Shown: positions 10,147 to 21,000 of the stretch, piece by piece
Numbering within the stretch: position 1 is the first letter of the stretch
Layout of the letters: every line of letters starts with the position of its first letter
DNA from: a virus
Strand: one strand, 5' to 3'
Length of the DNA: 61,719 bases
Virus record (IMG/VR): IMGVR_UViG_3300030389_002537
Coordinates: 1-61,719 of that record
The notes under the pieces: generated by a model
Told to the model about the DNA's origin: nothing
Databases searched by the model: none
What the model saw: the letters and a program-made list of their open reading frames with translations, nothing else
Made by a program: the position numbers and the translations under genes

Positions 10147-11739
10147 ATGGAGAATAAATATTACGATTATCTAAAACCACAGCTACCTGGTCAGAGTTTT
10201 TCTGACATGGTAAATCAACAGCTGCAGATTGTTCAACAACAACAGCAGCAGAGGCTAGCGCAAGATATGCTGATTGAAAGAGAGCAGCGTAAAATTTTAG
10301 ATGAACAACAGAAACAGCTTTTAGGGTTTGATCCATCTAATTTTTCTGATGTTGACAAGCAGGTTTTTGCTGGTAAGAAAGAATGGTTGGCCGAAAGAAT
10401 AAATGGATTCTACTATACAGGAGCTAACAGGTCTCAATTTGTTGAGGACGTAAACTCATTAAAATCACTGTACGAAGGTCTTGAGACTCACCACGAAAAC
10501 ACAAAAACTGAGCGTGAAAATTTAGAAGGTTTTATATCTGGCACAAAACAATGGACAGATAAAACAATGCAGCTTGGAGACACAAAAGAATCTCTAGATT
10601 ATAAAGTTGCTCAATGGAATACATCAGGTGTTGAACCCGAATCTATAGAGTTTGATCCAGCAACAGGTGATGCGTATGGATACTACACAGACATTAACGG
10701 TATGAGAATGCAGGGTGAAGACGGGGCCGATATGTTTGGGCTGGTTGCAGAGGCACCGACTCGTGGATCTAAGGAGTATTTTTCACCAACCGTATCCCCA
10801 TATCAGAACCTTTTACCTGGTGCGTTTTCTAAAACATACTCAGCGGGCGCAACAAGGCTAAAGAACAATCAGAATCTAACGTATGATCAGAAACTAGCAG
10901 AGCTAAGAGAGTGGGTTACGTTTGATGCTATGAATAACCCTTCTGTTGCGGCAACGGCAAGATCTCAGTTTGCACAGAACTACGGGGAGGATGTGTTTGA
11001 ATCGTATTTAGCTACAGACCAACAAAAAGGTGCAGGACAAGAAGGTTATATACCTATTGACATGCGTGAGTATATTGATGAAACAATGCGGTTCTTGGAG
11101 GGTAACTTGATGGAGCAACCGAGCAAAAAAGAAGACAAAGGTCCATCTGTATTTCCGTCATCTGTACAATTTAAAATTGATGACTTTGTTAAGCCTGGAT
11201 CTGGTTTTGTTGGTCCAACTTTACCAGGATCTGAAGATGAAGATGATAAGTTCGGTAGCGGAATAAGTAGTCTTATGGTGCCTAGGTCTGGTGTAGGTAA
11301 ATCAACAGTAATGGTTGAAAGCTCATACATACCTCAAAGCGCTAGTGATCCAAGAGCAAGAGAAGTTAGCGATCAATATAAAGTTTTAGGTGTAGCTGTA
11401 GACGAAAGCGGTTCTAATAATTTATTTGTGCGTGCAGAAATGTACGTCGAAGAAGATATAGACGCGCTAGATCCTGCATATGCAGCTACATTACAGGGTT
11501 ACGATATAAATGCAGATGGCAAAACAACAAACGTAAAAAAAGTTGTAAATATCGTTGTGCCAGCTATCACAGAAGAAGGTCAGACAAATAACGAATATAT
11601 AAGTATACTAGCTCAAATAGGTTTTAGCGCAGGAGTAAAAGACGGGGACAGGAGAGAGGCAATACAGAAGGGATTAGAGGTGTTGAAGATGTTTAATGAT
11701 AGTGAAGCGCAGATCTTTGCATCCCAACCTGCCCCTTAA
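10147..11739 (+). CDS. Internal virion/ejection protein candidate
   Basis: A 530-residue protein. It opens with a Gln-rich coiled coil (residues 18-60), followed by a mixed alpha/beta body and an acidic loop near residues 365-375. No signal peptide or membrane helix. Its position between the Gln-rich protein and the giant polyvalent protein fits the ejection-protein cluster of podoviruses. Not recognised as a named family. Its stop lies just before the TATATTTG element at 11745. Confidence 0.5.
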   Translation: MENKYYDYLKPQLPGQSFSDMVNQQLQIVQQQQQQRLAQDMLIEREQRKILDEQQKQLLGFDPSNFSDVDKQVFAGKKEWLAERINGFYYTGANRSQFVEDVNSLKSLYEGLETHHENTKTERENLEGFISGTKQWTDKTMQLGDTKESLDYKVAQWNTSGVEPESIEFDPATGDAYGYYTDINGMRMQGEDGADMFGLVAEAPTRGSKEYFSPTVSPYQNLLPGAFSKTYSAGATRLKNNQNLTYDQKLAELREWVTFDAMNNPSVAATARSQFAQNYGEDVFESYLATDQQKGAGQEGYIPIDMREYIDETMRFLEGNLMEQPSKKEDKGPSVFPSSVQFKIDDFVKPGSGFVGPTLPGSEDEDDKFGSGISSLMVPRSGVGKSTVMVESSYIPQSASDPRAREVSDQYKVLGVAVDESGSNNLFVRAEMYVEEDIDALDPAYAATLQGYDINADGKTTNVKKVVNIVVPAITEEGQTNNEYISILAQIGFSAGVKDGDRREAIQKGLEVLKMFNDSEAQIFASQPAP

Positions 11740-11744
11740 TTTAG

Positions 11745-11752
11745 TATATTTG
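11745..11752 (+). promoter_or_regulatory. TATATTTG promoter -7 element
   Basis: TATATTTG with 15 bases to an ATG at 11768, about 115 bases before the ATG at 11868. The promoter's position supports 11768 as the true start of the giant gene rather than 11868. Confidence 0.55.
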
Positions 11753-11767
11753 TAAAAAATAACGCAT

Positions 11768-11867
11768 ATGGCGAGTAAACTTTCACAAGATGATAATAAA
11801 TTCATCGACGACTTATTGAACGATAAGCAATCTTTTTTTTTTAAAAGGAGAGCCAAAAAGAAAGTCA
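11768..11867 (+). other. Probable N-terminus of the giant protein, out of frame at a T10 run
   Basis: An open frame from the ATG at 11768 encodes 24 sensible residues (ASKLSQDDNKFIDDLLNDKQ and on) up to a run of ten T at 11833-11842. The frame of the 2900-residue protein is open upstream from 11820 but has no ATG before 11868. Removing one T joins the two frames without a stop. This is either a homopolymer error or length variant, or slippage-dependent expression. A +1 ribosomal shift would give the same fusion; a -1 shift meets a stop at once. Confidence 0.6.
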
Positions 11868-14800
11868 ATGCAAGGAGGGGGTCACGTAGACCTCTACGAT
11901 CAGGTTGTAGATTCGGGTTCGAACTATCAGTTCATTTCGGAGGATTCTTTATTGAATACGGTTCCCATAGATTTGGACTTGGGTATACCAGAACAGATAG
12001 ACCTAGATGAAGACTATGATTTTACAACTCATCAATATAACTGGAACGATCTAGACCCGTCATTTGGTCTTGGTGATTACGTATCGAACCGTAATGCATG
12101 GCAAGATAATGCAGACTATCACGTAGGTGGATACTTAGATCCATCTTACCAGCCAGTAGTGCCTAATCAAGAACACTACGACAACACAATAAGCGAAATT
12201 GTGGGGAGTGCTCCAATAGCTCCAGAACCTCTTGATGAAGGACTTATTAGTTTGCTACCTCCAGAAAGCAGACAATACAGAATTGATCTTTACAATAATT
12301 CTGTAATAAAGTACAATGAGGATCTTGAGGTATACAAAACCAATCTTGAGAGCGCTGACAATCAATACAATAAACAGTTTGTTCAACCTTTTAACGAATA
12401 TGTAGAGGCGGTCAACAACGACCACGAAAGAAATATAAAGTTAGACATGCAGGGTAAAAATGCATTGAGCTATATATTTAGAGTGGCGAGTCAAGATAGT
12501 ATTGATAAAATGATTCAAAAAGATTCTGAAGGTAATTTTATGAATCTTACTCCATTTGGAACAATGGATCTAAGTCTCTTGAAAATAGCACCGCTTAATA
12601 ATTCTCCGTTTAAATTACCCAACGGTGAGATTTTAGATAGAGGAAACATACAGCTTGAAGACTTATATCAAGGTACTGCTGAAGATTTTATATCCATAAT
12701 AAACGAAGAAGCTGAAGCTGAAAAACAAAAAGCTATAGCGACTTTAGATCAAAAAATTAGTGAGGTTCAAACTACATTAAATTTAATTAAGACTCCTAGT
12801 AAAAAGCGTTCATATGAAAGGCAGTTAGAAGATCTTACTGAGGAAAAACAAAATATTATGGATTCAGAAACTTTTGGTTTCGACATTACTGCCCGTAAGT
12901 ATTTTGAGAATTATGTTTTTAAAAACATGATGTTAAGCGAGGATGAGTGGAGGAGTTCTACGTTAATGTCTAGAGGTAGAGCTGACGATCCAAATATAGA
13001 TATGGAGGCTGCAGGATTCGGGACGTATAAAGATTATGTAGGTAGACTTGAGAAAAAAATATATGCAGATCTACTATATAATAAAGAAGGGTATGAGTTT
13101 GCTCAAGCCGTAGGTATGCCGCACTTTGGTCTTGTGCTTGATGAAGACGTAGCCGTTGGCGAAAGAAACGCTAGGTTTGCTGACGCAGCTTTAAGCTGGA
13201 GGCAGGGTGTTAATCAGCTTGAAGGTATGATAGATGCTACTGGCGCGACTTATGAGCAAATTTCAAATCTTGGTATACCTTTAGTTGGCGCTAGATCTCC
13301 TGTAAATCAATCTCCATTCCTTAATGCGCTTGATTTCGGTATAGGGGCCTTTAACTATTATGTAATGGGTGGCAGTGAGGATCCTACAGATGAAAATCAA
13401 GCTATAAGGGACGCATTGTTTAAGAGAGATCAAGAAAGAAATAGAAGAATTTCTGAACTAGAATCGCAAAAAACAAAGTTTGCAGTTACAGGTCAGCAAC
13501 TAGATCTTTTAGGATCGGATGCAATACTTAACGAAGGCACTCGTGTAGAACAAATATCTTCTATATTTAATCAAGCTAGAAGAGATATGGTCTTTAGCGA
13601 ACAGATAGATCCTGCGATACAGTCTATGCCTACGTCTTTAGCTGTAATGAGTGTAGCGTTAGCAACATCTGTGCCTACTGGAGGTAGTAGCTTGGTTGCA
13701 GCTGGAGCTGGAGGATTAACTATGGGGACTCTTGTAACAAACAGAACATATTACGACAGTTTTAGCAATCCTATATTCTATGAGAAAAACCCAGACGGAA
13801 GTGTAGATTGGAGTAAGTCTAAAATATCAGAAACAGAAAGACATGCTATGTCATTTATGCATGGTGGTGCAGAAGGATTAGGTGAGGGGTTAGGTACATT
13901 TGTTACATTTGGTGTAGGAAAATTTGCGCTTACTCCCGCTAAGTTTTCTCCTTACAGCATGTTTAAAGGTTCTCCAGGATCTGTTGGAGTAACAAAATTT
14001 AGTGGAGGTAGAAAGCTTTTAGATTATGGATTTGGATTAACTTATTCTATGGGTATTGGAGCTGGAGAAGAGTTTATAGCAGAAGGCACTACAGGTGTTG
14101 CTCAAATGGCTATAGATTCATATTTCTCTGGGGAAACATATACAACAGCTCAGTATGCTGAGAGATTTATGAAGGACGGCAAAATAGGAGCTTGGGCTGG
14201 TATGGGTATGACTGGAGGTGCATACAGTGTAGGTGTGGCCAAAGCTAATCTTTATGAAAAGAATTTCGCTCCTGAGGTATACTCTCAAAAAGTATTTGAT
14301 ACATACACAAACCAATTAACATCAAGCGGTTTCTTTTTTAACGGTGTTGATAAATCAAAACTTAAACAACTTAACAAAGCTTTAGCTACCATACGTAAAG
14401 AAACAGCATCGGGTGGTACTTTTATGAATCTTACCGATGTACAAAAAGATGCGGTTAAACTAGCTACAGAACTTACAGAAGAACTAAATACATCTCAAGT
14501 AAGAGATGGGCTTCTTTTGCAAAACTTATACGATTCTGGAAGAGGGGATCTTGTTGCAGAGGTTGTAGCCATAGACAACCGCCTACTATATTTAAACTCT
14601 GTATTATCAGAGTACACTCAGAATGAAAATGGACAGTGGTTTGATAGCGAGGGAAATCCTGCAGAAGATCCTACAAATATGGAGCTTTACAAGGCTGGTC
14701 AGCTTCTTTCAGAAACAACAAAAAAACAATACAGAGCTGAGATGAAGACGCTTCAGAATAGAATGGATCTTATAAGGACCATGGCTGAAGCTGACTTTAT

Positions 14801-17800
14801 ACACTCACCAGACTACACTCCAGCAGCTAGAGAAGTAGGTGTGGGCAACTGGAGGGAGAACGAATACTACAACACAGAGGATGGAGCAAATTCATACTCA
14901 GAGGTTGTATACGACCAAGAGAAAGGTGAGGTTCAAGGTAATGTTAACCAAGAATATTCTGATATTATAAACAGGTATTCAGAGGCTGCTGCTGGACAGG
15001 CTAAAATAGTCCAGCACACTACAAGAGAATCTATGCTTGCTGTAACAGGAGATGCATCAGCTCTTGCATTCTACAAAGAAGCTACTATAGAGGAAAGAAA
15101 AAGCGGTACGATAGATGAGCTTCATGTGTATGTAGGAGAGGGTCAATCAGTGGAAAGTCTAGAAAGAGAAATGATTCACGAGTTTGGTCACTTCGCTTTA
15201 AGGGACATTGTTGCAGACAAAGAGACAAGAGAGAGTTTAGTTTCTCAAATATTAGAAATAGATAATGACAACGTAAAGAATACAGTTAATCAAGTCAGAG
15301 AAGCTTACCCTGATGTTAGTCAAGAGGTTCTTGAGATAGAGATAATAAATCACTTTATGCAGGACGTTGCTACTGGACAATTAAGTCAGACGGATATTAC
15401 GCAAGGGTTTGAGTCGTGGGGCTTGAACATAATGAATGCAGCTGGTAAGCTAGGTGTGACTAGCAGCGACGCTATACTAAGGGATAAAGATTCTGTTGTT
15501 AAGCTTGCCGCTAAGTATAGCAACTTTGTAAACAGAAACGGAGGTATTACAGGTATAAGAACTCCTGGTCAGGCACAAGCCGTCAAAACACAAAGACAAG
15601 CTGAAGCTGCTATGCAAGAGTCTAAAACATCAGACGGTGCTGGATTAGCTGCAAAGAAGTTTAACTACCTTGAGAACACCAAGATATACTATACAGAAGT
15701 GGTGTCTAAAGAAGGTAGAGACGCTATAAGTAGAATATCATCTGTAAGAGAAAGGACTGCAGATCTAAGTGATTACAATCACTTCAGAAACCTATATGCT
15801 AAACTAACAGGTAATGGTGTAGCTCCTTCTAGAATGAAGGATATATACTTCATAAAGGACGGTAAGAGATTTGATGTAAAGCCTCCAAGACCTAAGACAA
15901 ATAAAAAAGGTGAGGTTTTACAAATGGAGGTTCCTAAGAGGATGACCTACAATGAGAGAAAACTTGCTATGGCTGTAGAGACACAAGAGTATGAGGATAT
16001 GTTAGCTCAAGAAAGAGCAGATCTTATGGGGGAGGTTGGAGATCTTTGGAAAAACAATGATAAATCGATTAGTCTTTATACTAACTTTCTTGATTTCAAC
16101 CCTACAATAAAAGGTGAATTTGATTTAGGTCCTAGAAGTAGAACTATTGAGTCGATAAACTCTGACATAGAAGATTATGTTATTGCAAAACAAAACATAC
16201 AGGCTCTTATAGATTCAGATATAACAGAAGACGATCTTAAAGCTTTAGCGGGTAGAGATAATAAAATTAGCAGGAGTGAACATCCTAACATATTTAATAT
16301 GATGGGGTTACGTAAAGCAGAAACACATACACAAAAGGCGGACCGCCTCACTAACAGCATGGAAGGTAAAGGTGCTGTATGGCAGCTACTACCAAAAGAT
16401 TCACCTTCTTATGAGAAACGTATACCTGATCTAAGATTAGCTACGCCTGCTGAACTTCAGTATGCATCAGATAGGTTTGATAGAATAGAGGATGAACCTT
16501 TAGATGGTGACTTGCTTGATATAGACACATCAGAACCTACAGGGCTAGCTGCAAGATCTATAAATTATGATAAGAGAAAAGCTATATTTAAAGGTGTTAC
16601 TGCTGAAAACTTTAATGATTTTGTAAACGGCAAAATAAAATCTGGTAGCATACAAAGCTTTGAAGACCTTAAGAATTTAATGAGAGAAGCTAACATGCTT
16701 GATTCAACAGGAAAGCTTCGAATGAGTCTTCACAACGTAGATAGAACTATGGTTGGTCCTGGATCACTGCCTGTACATGGAGATACTTTTAACTTCCATT
16801 TATCTGGGGGTCCTATGGGCAACTCTGTTGCGGCTATGCAAGGTGCTAATATTGGTCACAACACCACAACAAGACAGTCTAGCATTAACATTACAAATTA
16901 TGCAGACAAAGCAAAACAAAATAACGATACATACTTATTAGGCCTTAAGTTACTTTCAGAAGAAAATAGCTTTGGTAATCCTCAGGTTTTTAAGGTTGCT
17001 GTACAATACACTTTGCAGTATTTACAAAACGAAAAAACGTCAGAAGCTATACAAGATTTTCTTGTCGATAGCTTTAATTCTTTCTTCAATAATAAATCTT
17101 ACGTAGCTGGATTAAGAACTACGAAAGAAGATGCTGAAAAAGTAATTAGTTTATTGGGTAAAAAGTTTCAACCATTTGGAATGGTGGATGGCGTAACTAT
17201 GCAAACTGGATCTATGCAGATAAATTCTAGACAAGGACTAATTAATTTCTTAGAAGAAATATCAAACGCATCTTTAGATGAAATCACATCCAATACCAGC
17301 TTTGCAGACAGAGCTTCCCTAGCAGGAAGATTGTTTAAAACCAGAGTGGGTTTATCTGCTCAACCTGGATTTGTAAGTCAAGAGCAGTTTTTAGATGCGG
17401 TAAATCAAAACGAGTATAAAGGTGTAGAAAACGGAGCTGTTGTTAACGCAACACTAATGGACGTTAATAATACAAACTTACACGGAATTAAAGGTGTATC
17501 AGGTCACTTAAAAGGTGTTGGGGCTAATGCTCTTGCGGAGTCTACATCATACAATTTTGGTGTTACTGGACACATAACAACATTCCATTTTGAAAAACCA
17601 TTATCTAATGAGGGTGTACAAGAGATGCACTCTAGACAGCAAACTAGCAGCGATTTCTTAGCATCACGTAGATTACCAGGCAGAATATACACACAAGGTC
17701 TTTCAGCTTGGGAACAGTCTACGCCCACCGCTTACGGAGCAACGCTTCAAAGGCTTGCTACAAGATTACAAGATAGATTTAGCGACGTGCTACTTCTTCA

Positions 17801-20570
17801 GCAAGATATAGAAGTTTTCAGAGGAAGTAAAGTTCCTGAGTCTCAAGACTTTGAGATGGCTATGGATATCATGTACGGTAAAGTTCGTACAGATCTAGAG
17901 GCCTTGGAGGTTGTACTTGCAGAAATACAGAGCTCAATGAACACTGCAAACCTTACGGCAGAGCAGGTATCTGATTATCTATATGCTAAGCACGCAGAGG
18001 AACGTAACAAAAAGATAGAGAGCACTAGACCTGAAATGAAGGATGGTTCTGGTATGACTACAGAAGAAGCTGGAGAGATAATACAAGAGTTAGAAACTCC
18101 AGAAATGGTAGCCATATCTAAAATGGTGTATTCAGTAATTGAAAACACGCGTAAGACTATGGTTCAATCTGGATTAGAAACCTCACAAGTTATAGAAGTT
18201 TGGGAAGGATTGTATAAAAACTACGTGCCTCTTAACGGATTATCTGCAGATGAAATAGACGGAAACAACTCATCGTATCCAACAGGCGGTGCTGGTATGG
18301 CTATCTACGGTAAAACCACAAAAGCTGCAAAGGGTAGAGCAAGTAAAAGCGGAGTAAATCTTATAGCCAATGTAATTATGCAGAACGCTATGGTACAGCA
18401 AAAGGCTCGTAAAAATCAGGCTATGATGTCTCTGTACAATCTTGTAAAAAATAATCCAAACAAAGAGGTGTGGGGCATATTCTCTACAAAAAAACCCATG
18501 CAGAAAACCAACAAAGAGGGCAAGAGGGTTAACATGAATGAGTTTGAGATGAAGTCAGACAGACGCATGGTGCCTATAAGGGTGAACGGAGAGCAACACT
18601 TTATCTTTTTCAAAAAATCAGACTATGCAGATGCTTTAAACGGCATGACTGAAGAGAAATTATCTAAAGTATTTAAGGTGATGTCAGGTCCTATGACGTT
18701 TATGCGTAATGCATTCACGCAGTACAACCCGTCGTTCTTTGTAGGTAACTTCTTTAGAGATATACACGGTGCGGTCTTTAATGTTATGTCTGAGATTGAG
18801 AGAGAGGGCGGTATCCTTCAGGGTTACGACATTAATACTAAGAAGTTTACTTCGTCTCTTGTTAAAAGATCATTCTCTGTGCTTGGACACTTATTAAAAG
18901 ACAGTGCGTTTAGCAGAGAGATGAGCCCAGAGATGAGAGAGTATCTTACAGAGTGGGAGGCTGCAGGCGGTAGAACAGGATTCTCTTATTCTGAAAGTAT
19001 AAACAACGTAATAGAAAATCTTAGGGTTGATGCAGAAACTCCAGGTAAAGTCAAGGCTGCTACTCAATATGCTTTTTCAAAACCAAAACAATTTTTCCAG
19101 TATGTAGCTAATGTAAACGAAGCATTCGAGAACAGTATAAGGCTGGCTGCATATATAGAAGCTAGAGAGGCAGGGGTAACTAAGCAAAGGGCAGCTCAGC
19201 TATCTAAAAATATCACCATAAACTTTAACAAGTCTGGTGAATTGGGACCGTCTCTTAATCAGACATTCCTGTTCTTTAACGCTGCGGTGCAAGGTGCTAA
19301 CAGATTTAGCAGAACATTCGCAACATTAAAAGCAGAACTACCAAATAATCCAGACGAAACTACAAGCTGGAAGAACAGAGTTACAAGCGCACAAAAAGTT
19401 GCAGCTGGTATGGTTTTACTTTCAGGACTTCAGACTATATTGAATATGTCTTTATCTGGAAGAGATGATGATGGAGAATTATACTACAATAAAATACCAG
19501 AGTATAAAAAAGAGAGAGGATTTATTATATGTTACGGATCAGGACCTAATGACTACATCTCTATACCTTTAGGATACGGCTACAATATGTTTAATGTTTT
19601 TGGCATGCTGCTAGCGGAGGTATCTGCAGGTGCTAGACATTACGACGACGCTCTTGTTGACTTTGGTTTATCTTCTTACAGCGCATTCTCTCCTATAGCA
19701 ATGGGTAATACCGACGAGCTTGGACCAGCAATTTTAAAGTCACTTACCCCAACAGTAGCAAAAGCTCCTTTAGATGCTTTCGCTTGGAACGAGACTTATT
19801 TTGGTGGTAAAGTTTTCCAAGAGCAGTTCCCGTTTGGGGCTGAGACTCCAGTATCAACAATGTCGTTTAGATCACCAGATGTTGTACAAGATTTATTTGT
19901 AGGGCTGCATGAAATGACTGGCGGTAGAACGTATATTGACGGAACTCTTGAAGTGAATCCAGATCCTTATTACTACATAGCTTCATCATATTGGGGCGGA
20001 GCTGGTGATTTTGTAATGGATGTAACAACCTTAGGTAGAAGTGCTTACGTAACTGGAGCTAGAAAGTATAATGCTCTTATAAGCACTAGAACTAACGAAG
20101 AGTTTATAGAAACCCTATTCAAAACTCCTCAAGAAGACAGGCCAGTTATAAGATTCAATGACGTACCTATTGTTAAAACTATATATGGTGCAGGAGCATC
20201 TAGGTTCTATGACTTTGATTTATACGAAAAGAATGTATACGAGGTTTTACAATTTGATAAGGAACTTCGTAAAGGTACTGTTGAATCAAGAAAAGGGGTT
20301 GACTTTACAGGAATACAAGCTTTAAAGAAAGAGTATTTAAAAGTAGAAGAAGCTTTAAAAGTTATAAGAGAAGAAAAGAAAAAAGCTAGGGATATTGAAG
20401 ACTATATTGATAGAAGCAACAGAGCGTATCAATTGCAAGAAGCTGAGCGTCAGTTAGTAACTATATTCAATGCGAAATATTATCAACTAAGAGGTCAATA
20501 CCTCGATCCAAAACCACAAGGATTTATACCTATAAACGATATTAGAAAAATACTAGGAACAGATGAGTAA
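11868..20570 (+). CDS. Giant polyvalent/ejection protein with zinc-protease motif
   Basis: A 2900-residue protein, the largest in the window. An HEFGH zincin motif lies at about residues 1104-1108, followed by a helical region. Glycine-rich hydrophobic stretches near residues 590-620 and 725-760 could insert in a membrane. The segment from about residue 2275 (MRNAFTQYNPSFFVGNFFRD) resembles the C-terminal region of large polyvalent proteins of phages and mobile elements (LPD38-type), which are delivered into the host. The C-terminus is a charged coiled coil. Likely a virion cargo protein that cuts host or phage proteins after ejection; I see no RNA polymerase active-site motif. The true start is probably 11768 if the T10 run is one base too long. 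Confidence 0.6.
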   Translation: MQGGGHVDLYDQVVDSGSNYQFISEDSLLNTVPIDLDLGIPEQIDLDEDYDFTTHQYNWNDLDPSFGLGDYVSNRNAWQDNADYHVGGYLDPSYQPVVPNQEHYDNTISEIVGSAPIAPEPLDEGLISLLPPESRQYRIDLYNNSVIKYNEDLEVYKTNLESADNQYNKQFVQPFNEYVEAVNNDHERNIKLDMQGKNALSYIFRVASQDSIDKMIQKDSEGNFMNLTPFGTMDLSLLKIAPLNNSPFKLPNGEILDRGNIQLEDLYQGTAEDFISIINEEAEAEKQKAIATLDQKISEVQTTLNLIKTPSKKRSYERQLEDLTEEKQNIMDSETFGFDITARKYFENYVFKNMMLSEDEWRSSTLMSRGRADDPNIDMEAAGFGTYKDYVGRLEKKIYADLLYNKEGYEFAQAVGMPHFGLVLDEDVAVGERNARFADAALSWRQGVNQLEGMIDATGATYEQISNLGIPLVGARSPVNQSPFLNALDFGIGAFNYYVMGGSEDPTDENQAIRDALFKRDQERNRRISELESQKTKFAVTGQQLDLLGSDAILNEGTRVEQISSIFNQARRDMVFSEQIDPAIQSMPTSLAVMSVALATSVPTGGSSLVAAGAGGLTMGTLVTNRTYYDSFSNPIFYEKNPDGSVDWSKSKISETERHAMSFMHGGAEGLGEGLGTFVTFGVGKFALTPAKFSPYSMFKGSPGSVGVTKFSGGRKLLDYGFGLTYSMGIGAGEEFIAEGTTGVAQMAIDSYFSGETYTTAQYAERFMKDGKIGAWAGMGMTGGAYSVGVAKANLYEKNFAPEVYSQKVFDTYTNQLTSSGFFFNGVDKSKLKQLNKALATIRKETASGGTFMNLTDVQKDAVKLATELTEELNTSQVRDGLLLQNLYDSGRGDLVAEVVAIDNRLLYLNSVLSEYTQNENGQWFDSEGNPAEDPTNMELYKAGQLLSETTKKQYRAEMKTLQNRMDLIRTMAEADFIHSPDYTPAAREVGVGNWRENEYYNTEDGANSYSEVVYDQEKGEVQGNVNQEYSDIINRYSEAAAGQAKIVQHTTRESMLAVTGDASALAFYKEATIEERKSGTIDELHVYVGEGQSVESLEREMIHEFGHFALRDIVADKETRESLVSQILEIDNDNVKNTVNQVREAYPDVSQEVLEIEIINHFMQDVATGQLSQTDITQGFESWGLNIMNAAGKLGVTSSDAILRDKDSVVKLAAKYSNFVNRNGGITGIRTPGQAQAVKTQRQAEAAMQESKTSDGAGLAAKKFNYLENTKIYYTEVVSKEGRDAISRISSVRERTADLSDYNHFRNLYAKLTGNGVAPSRMKDIYFIKDGKRFDVKPPRPKTNKKGEVLQMEVPKRMTYNERKLAMAVETQEYEDMLAQERADLMGEVGDLWKNNDKSISLYTNFLDFNPTIKGEFDLGPRSRTIESINSDIEDYVIAKQNIQALIDSDITEDDLKALAGRDNKISRSEHPNIFNMMGLRKAETHTQKADRLTNSMEGKGAVWQLLPKDSPSYEKRIPDLRLATPAELQYASDRFDRIEDEPLDGDLLDIDTSEPTGLAARSINYDKRKAIFKGVTAENFNDFVNGKIKSGSIQSFEDLKNLMREANMLDSTGKLRMSLHNVDRTMVGPGSLPVHGDTFNFHLSGGPMGNSVAAMQGANIGHNTTTRQSSINITNYADKAKQNNDTYLLGLKLLSEENSFGNPQVFKVAVQYTLQYLQNEKTSEAIQDFLVDSFNSFFNNKSYVAGLRTTKEDAEKVISLLGKKFQPFGMVDGVTMQTGSMQINSRQGLINFLEEISNASLDEITSNTSFADRASLAGRLFKTRVGLSAQPGFVSQEQFLDAVNQNEYKGVENGAVVNATLMDVNNTNLHGIKGVSGHLKGVGANALAESTSYNFGVTGHITTFHFEKPLSNEGVQEMHSRQQTSSDFLASRRLPGRIYTQGLSAWEQSTPTAYGATLQRLATRLQDRFSDVLLLQQDIEVFRGSKVPESQDFEMAMDIMYGKVRTDLEALEVVLAEIQSSMNTANLTAEQVSDYLYAKHAEERNKKIESTRPEMKDGSGMTTEEAGEIIQELETPEMVAISKMVYSVIENTRKTMVQSGLETSQVIEVWEGLYKNYVPLNGLSADEIDGNNSSYPTGGAGMAIYGKTTKAAKGRASKSGVNLIANVIMQNAMVQQKARKNQAMMSLYNLVKNNPNKEVWGIFSTKKPMQKTNKEGKRVNMNEFEMKSDRRMVPIRVNGEQHFIFFKKSDYADALNGMTEEKLSKVFKVMSGPMTFMRNAFTQYNPSFFVGNFFRDIHGAVFNVMSEIEREGGILQGYDINTKKFTSSLVKRSFSVLGHLLKDSAFSREMSPEMREYLTEWEAAGGRTGFSYSESINNVIENLRVDAETPGKVKAATQYAFSKPKQFFQYVANVNEAFENSIRLAAYIEAREAGVTKQRAAQLSKNITINFNKSGELGPSLNQTFLFFNAAVQGANRFSRTFATLKAELPNNPDETTSWKNRVTSAQKVAAGMVLLSGLQTILNMSLSGRDDDGELYYNKIPEYKKERGFIICYGSGPNDYISIPLGYGYNMFNVFGMLLAEVSAGARHYDDALVDFGLSSYSAFSPIAMGNTDELGPAILKSLTPTVAKAPLDAFAWNETYFGGKVFQEQFPFGAETPVSTMSFRSPDVVQDLFVGLHEMTGGRTYIDGTLEVNPDPYYYIASSYWGGAGDFVMDVTTLGRSAYVTGARKYNALISTRTNEEFIETLFKTPQEDRPVIRFNDVPIVKTIYGAGASRFYDFDLYEKNVYEVLQFDKELRKGTVESRKGVDFTGIQALKKEYLKVEEALKVIREEKKKARDIEDYIDRSNRAYQLQEAERQLVTIFNAKYYQLRGQYLDPKPQGFIPINDIRKILGTDE

Positions 20571-21000
20571 GAAAAAAATTAAAGACACCAAGCTTGGATC
20601 TTGGTTGGCAGAAAAAGCACCACAAGTATTAGGTGTTGTTGGGGATCTTCTACCAGACAGCGGTGGGCTGGGTGTGGTAAAAAATCTTATAGACAAAGAC
20701 GATACTGTTGATTCAACTGAAGCTCAACAAAAAATAGATGCAGAGGTTAGATTTCAGGAAAATGTAACAGAGCGCTGGAAGGCTGACATGGGCAGCGATG
20801 TTAAGCTGGCTAAACTTATACGCCCTGTTACACTTATATGCCTGATGGCTATGTTCATGATTACCATGATGATTGACAGCATGGATAACGTAGCATTTAA
20901 TGTAAAAGATTCATACGTTTCTCTACTTGAGCTACTTATGTTGACCGCCTTTGGTGCTTACTTTGCAGGACGTACTATTGAGAAGAAGGGGAAGAAATAA
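20563..21000 (+). CDS. Holin-like protein, GTA 3TM holin type
   Basis: A 145-residue protein with an amphipathic N-terminal region and the pattern KLAKLIRPVTLICLMAMFMI (about 82-101). Two clear membrane segments lie at about 88-104 and 121-136, and it ends in a lysine-rich tail. This is the layout of the family called Holin of 3TMs for gene-transfer release (PF11351). It overlaps the giant gene by eight bases and is the last gene of the rightward transcript, as expected for lysis timing. It converges with the leftward arm, overlapping by 26 bases. Holin function is inferred from the family. Confidence 0.6.
   Translation: MSKKKIKDTKLGSWLAEKAPQVLGVVGDLLPDSGGLGVVKNLIDKDDTVDSTEAQQKIDAEVRFQENVTERWKADMGSDVKLAKLIRPVTLICLMAMFMITMMIDSMDNVAFNVKDSYVSLLELLMLTAFGAYFAGRTIEKKGKK

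Noticed and set aside
11768-12010. Independent 80-residue gene
   Set aside because: After the T10 run its frame reads an Arg-rich shadow of the giant gene; only the first part looks real and is better read as the giant protein N-terminus.
11868-20570. Virion RNA polymerase
   Set aside because: No D-x-D-G-D type catalytic motif or other polymerase signature was visible; the zincin and LPD-like region fit better.
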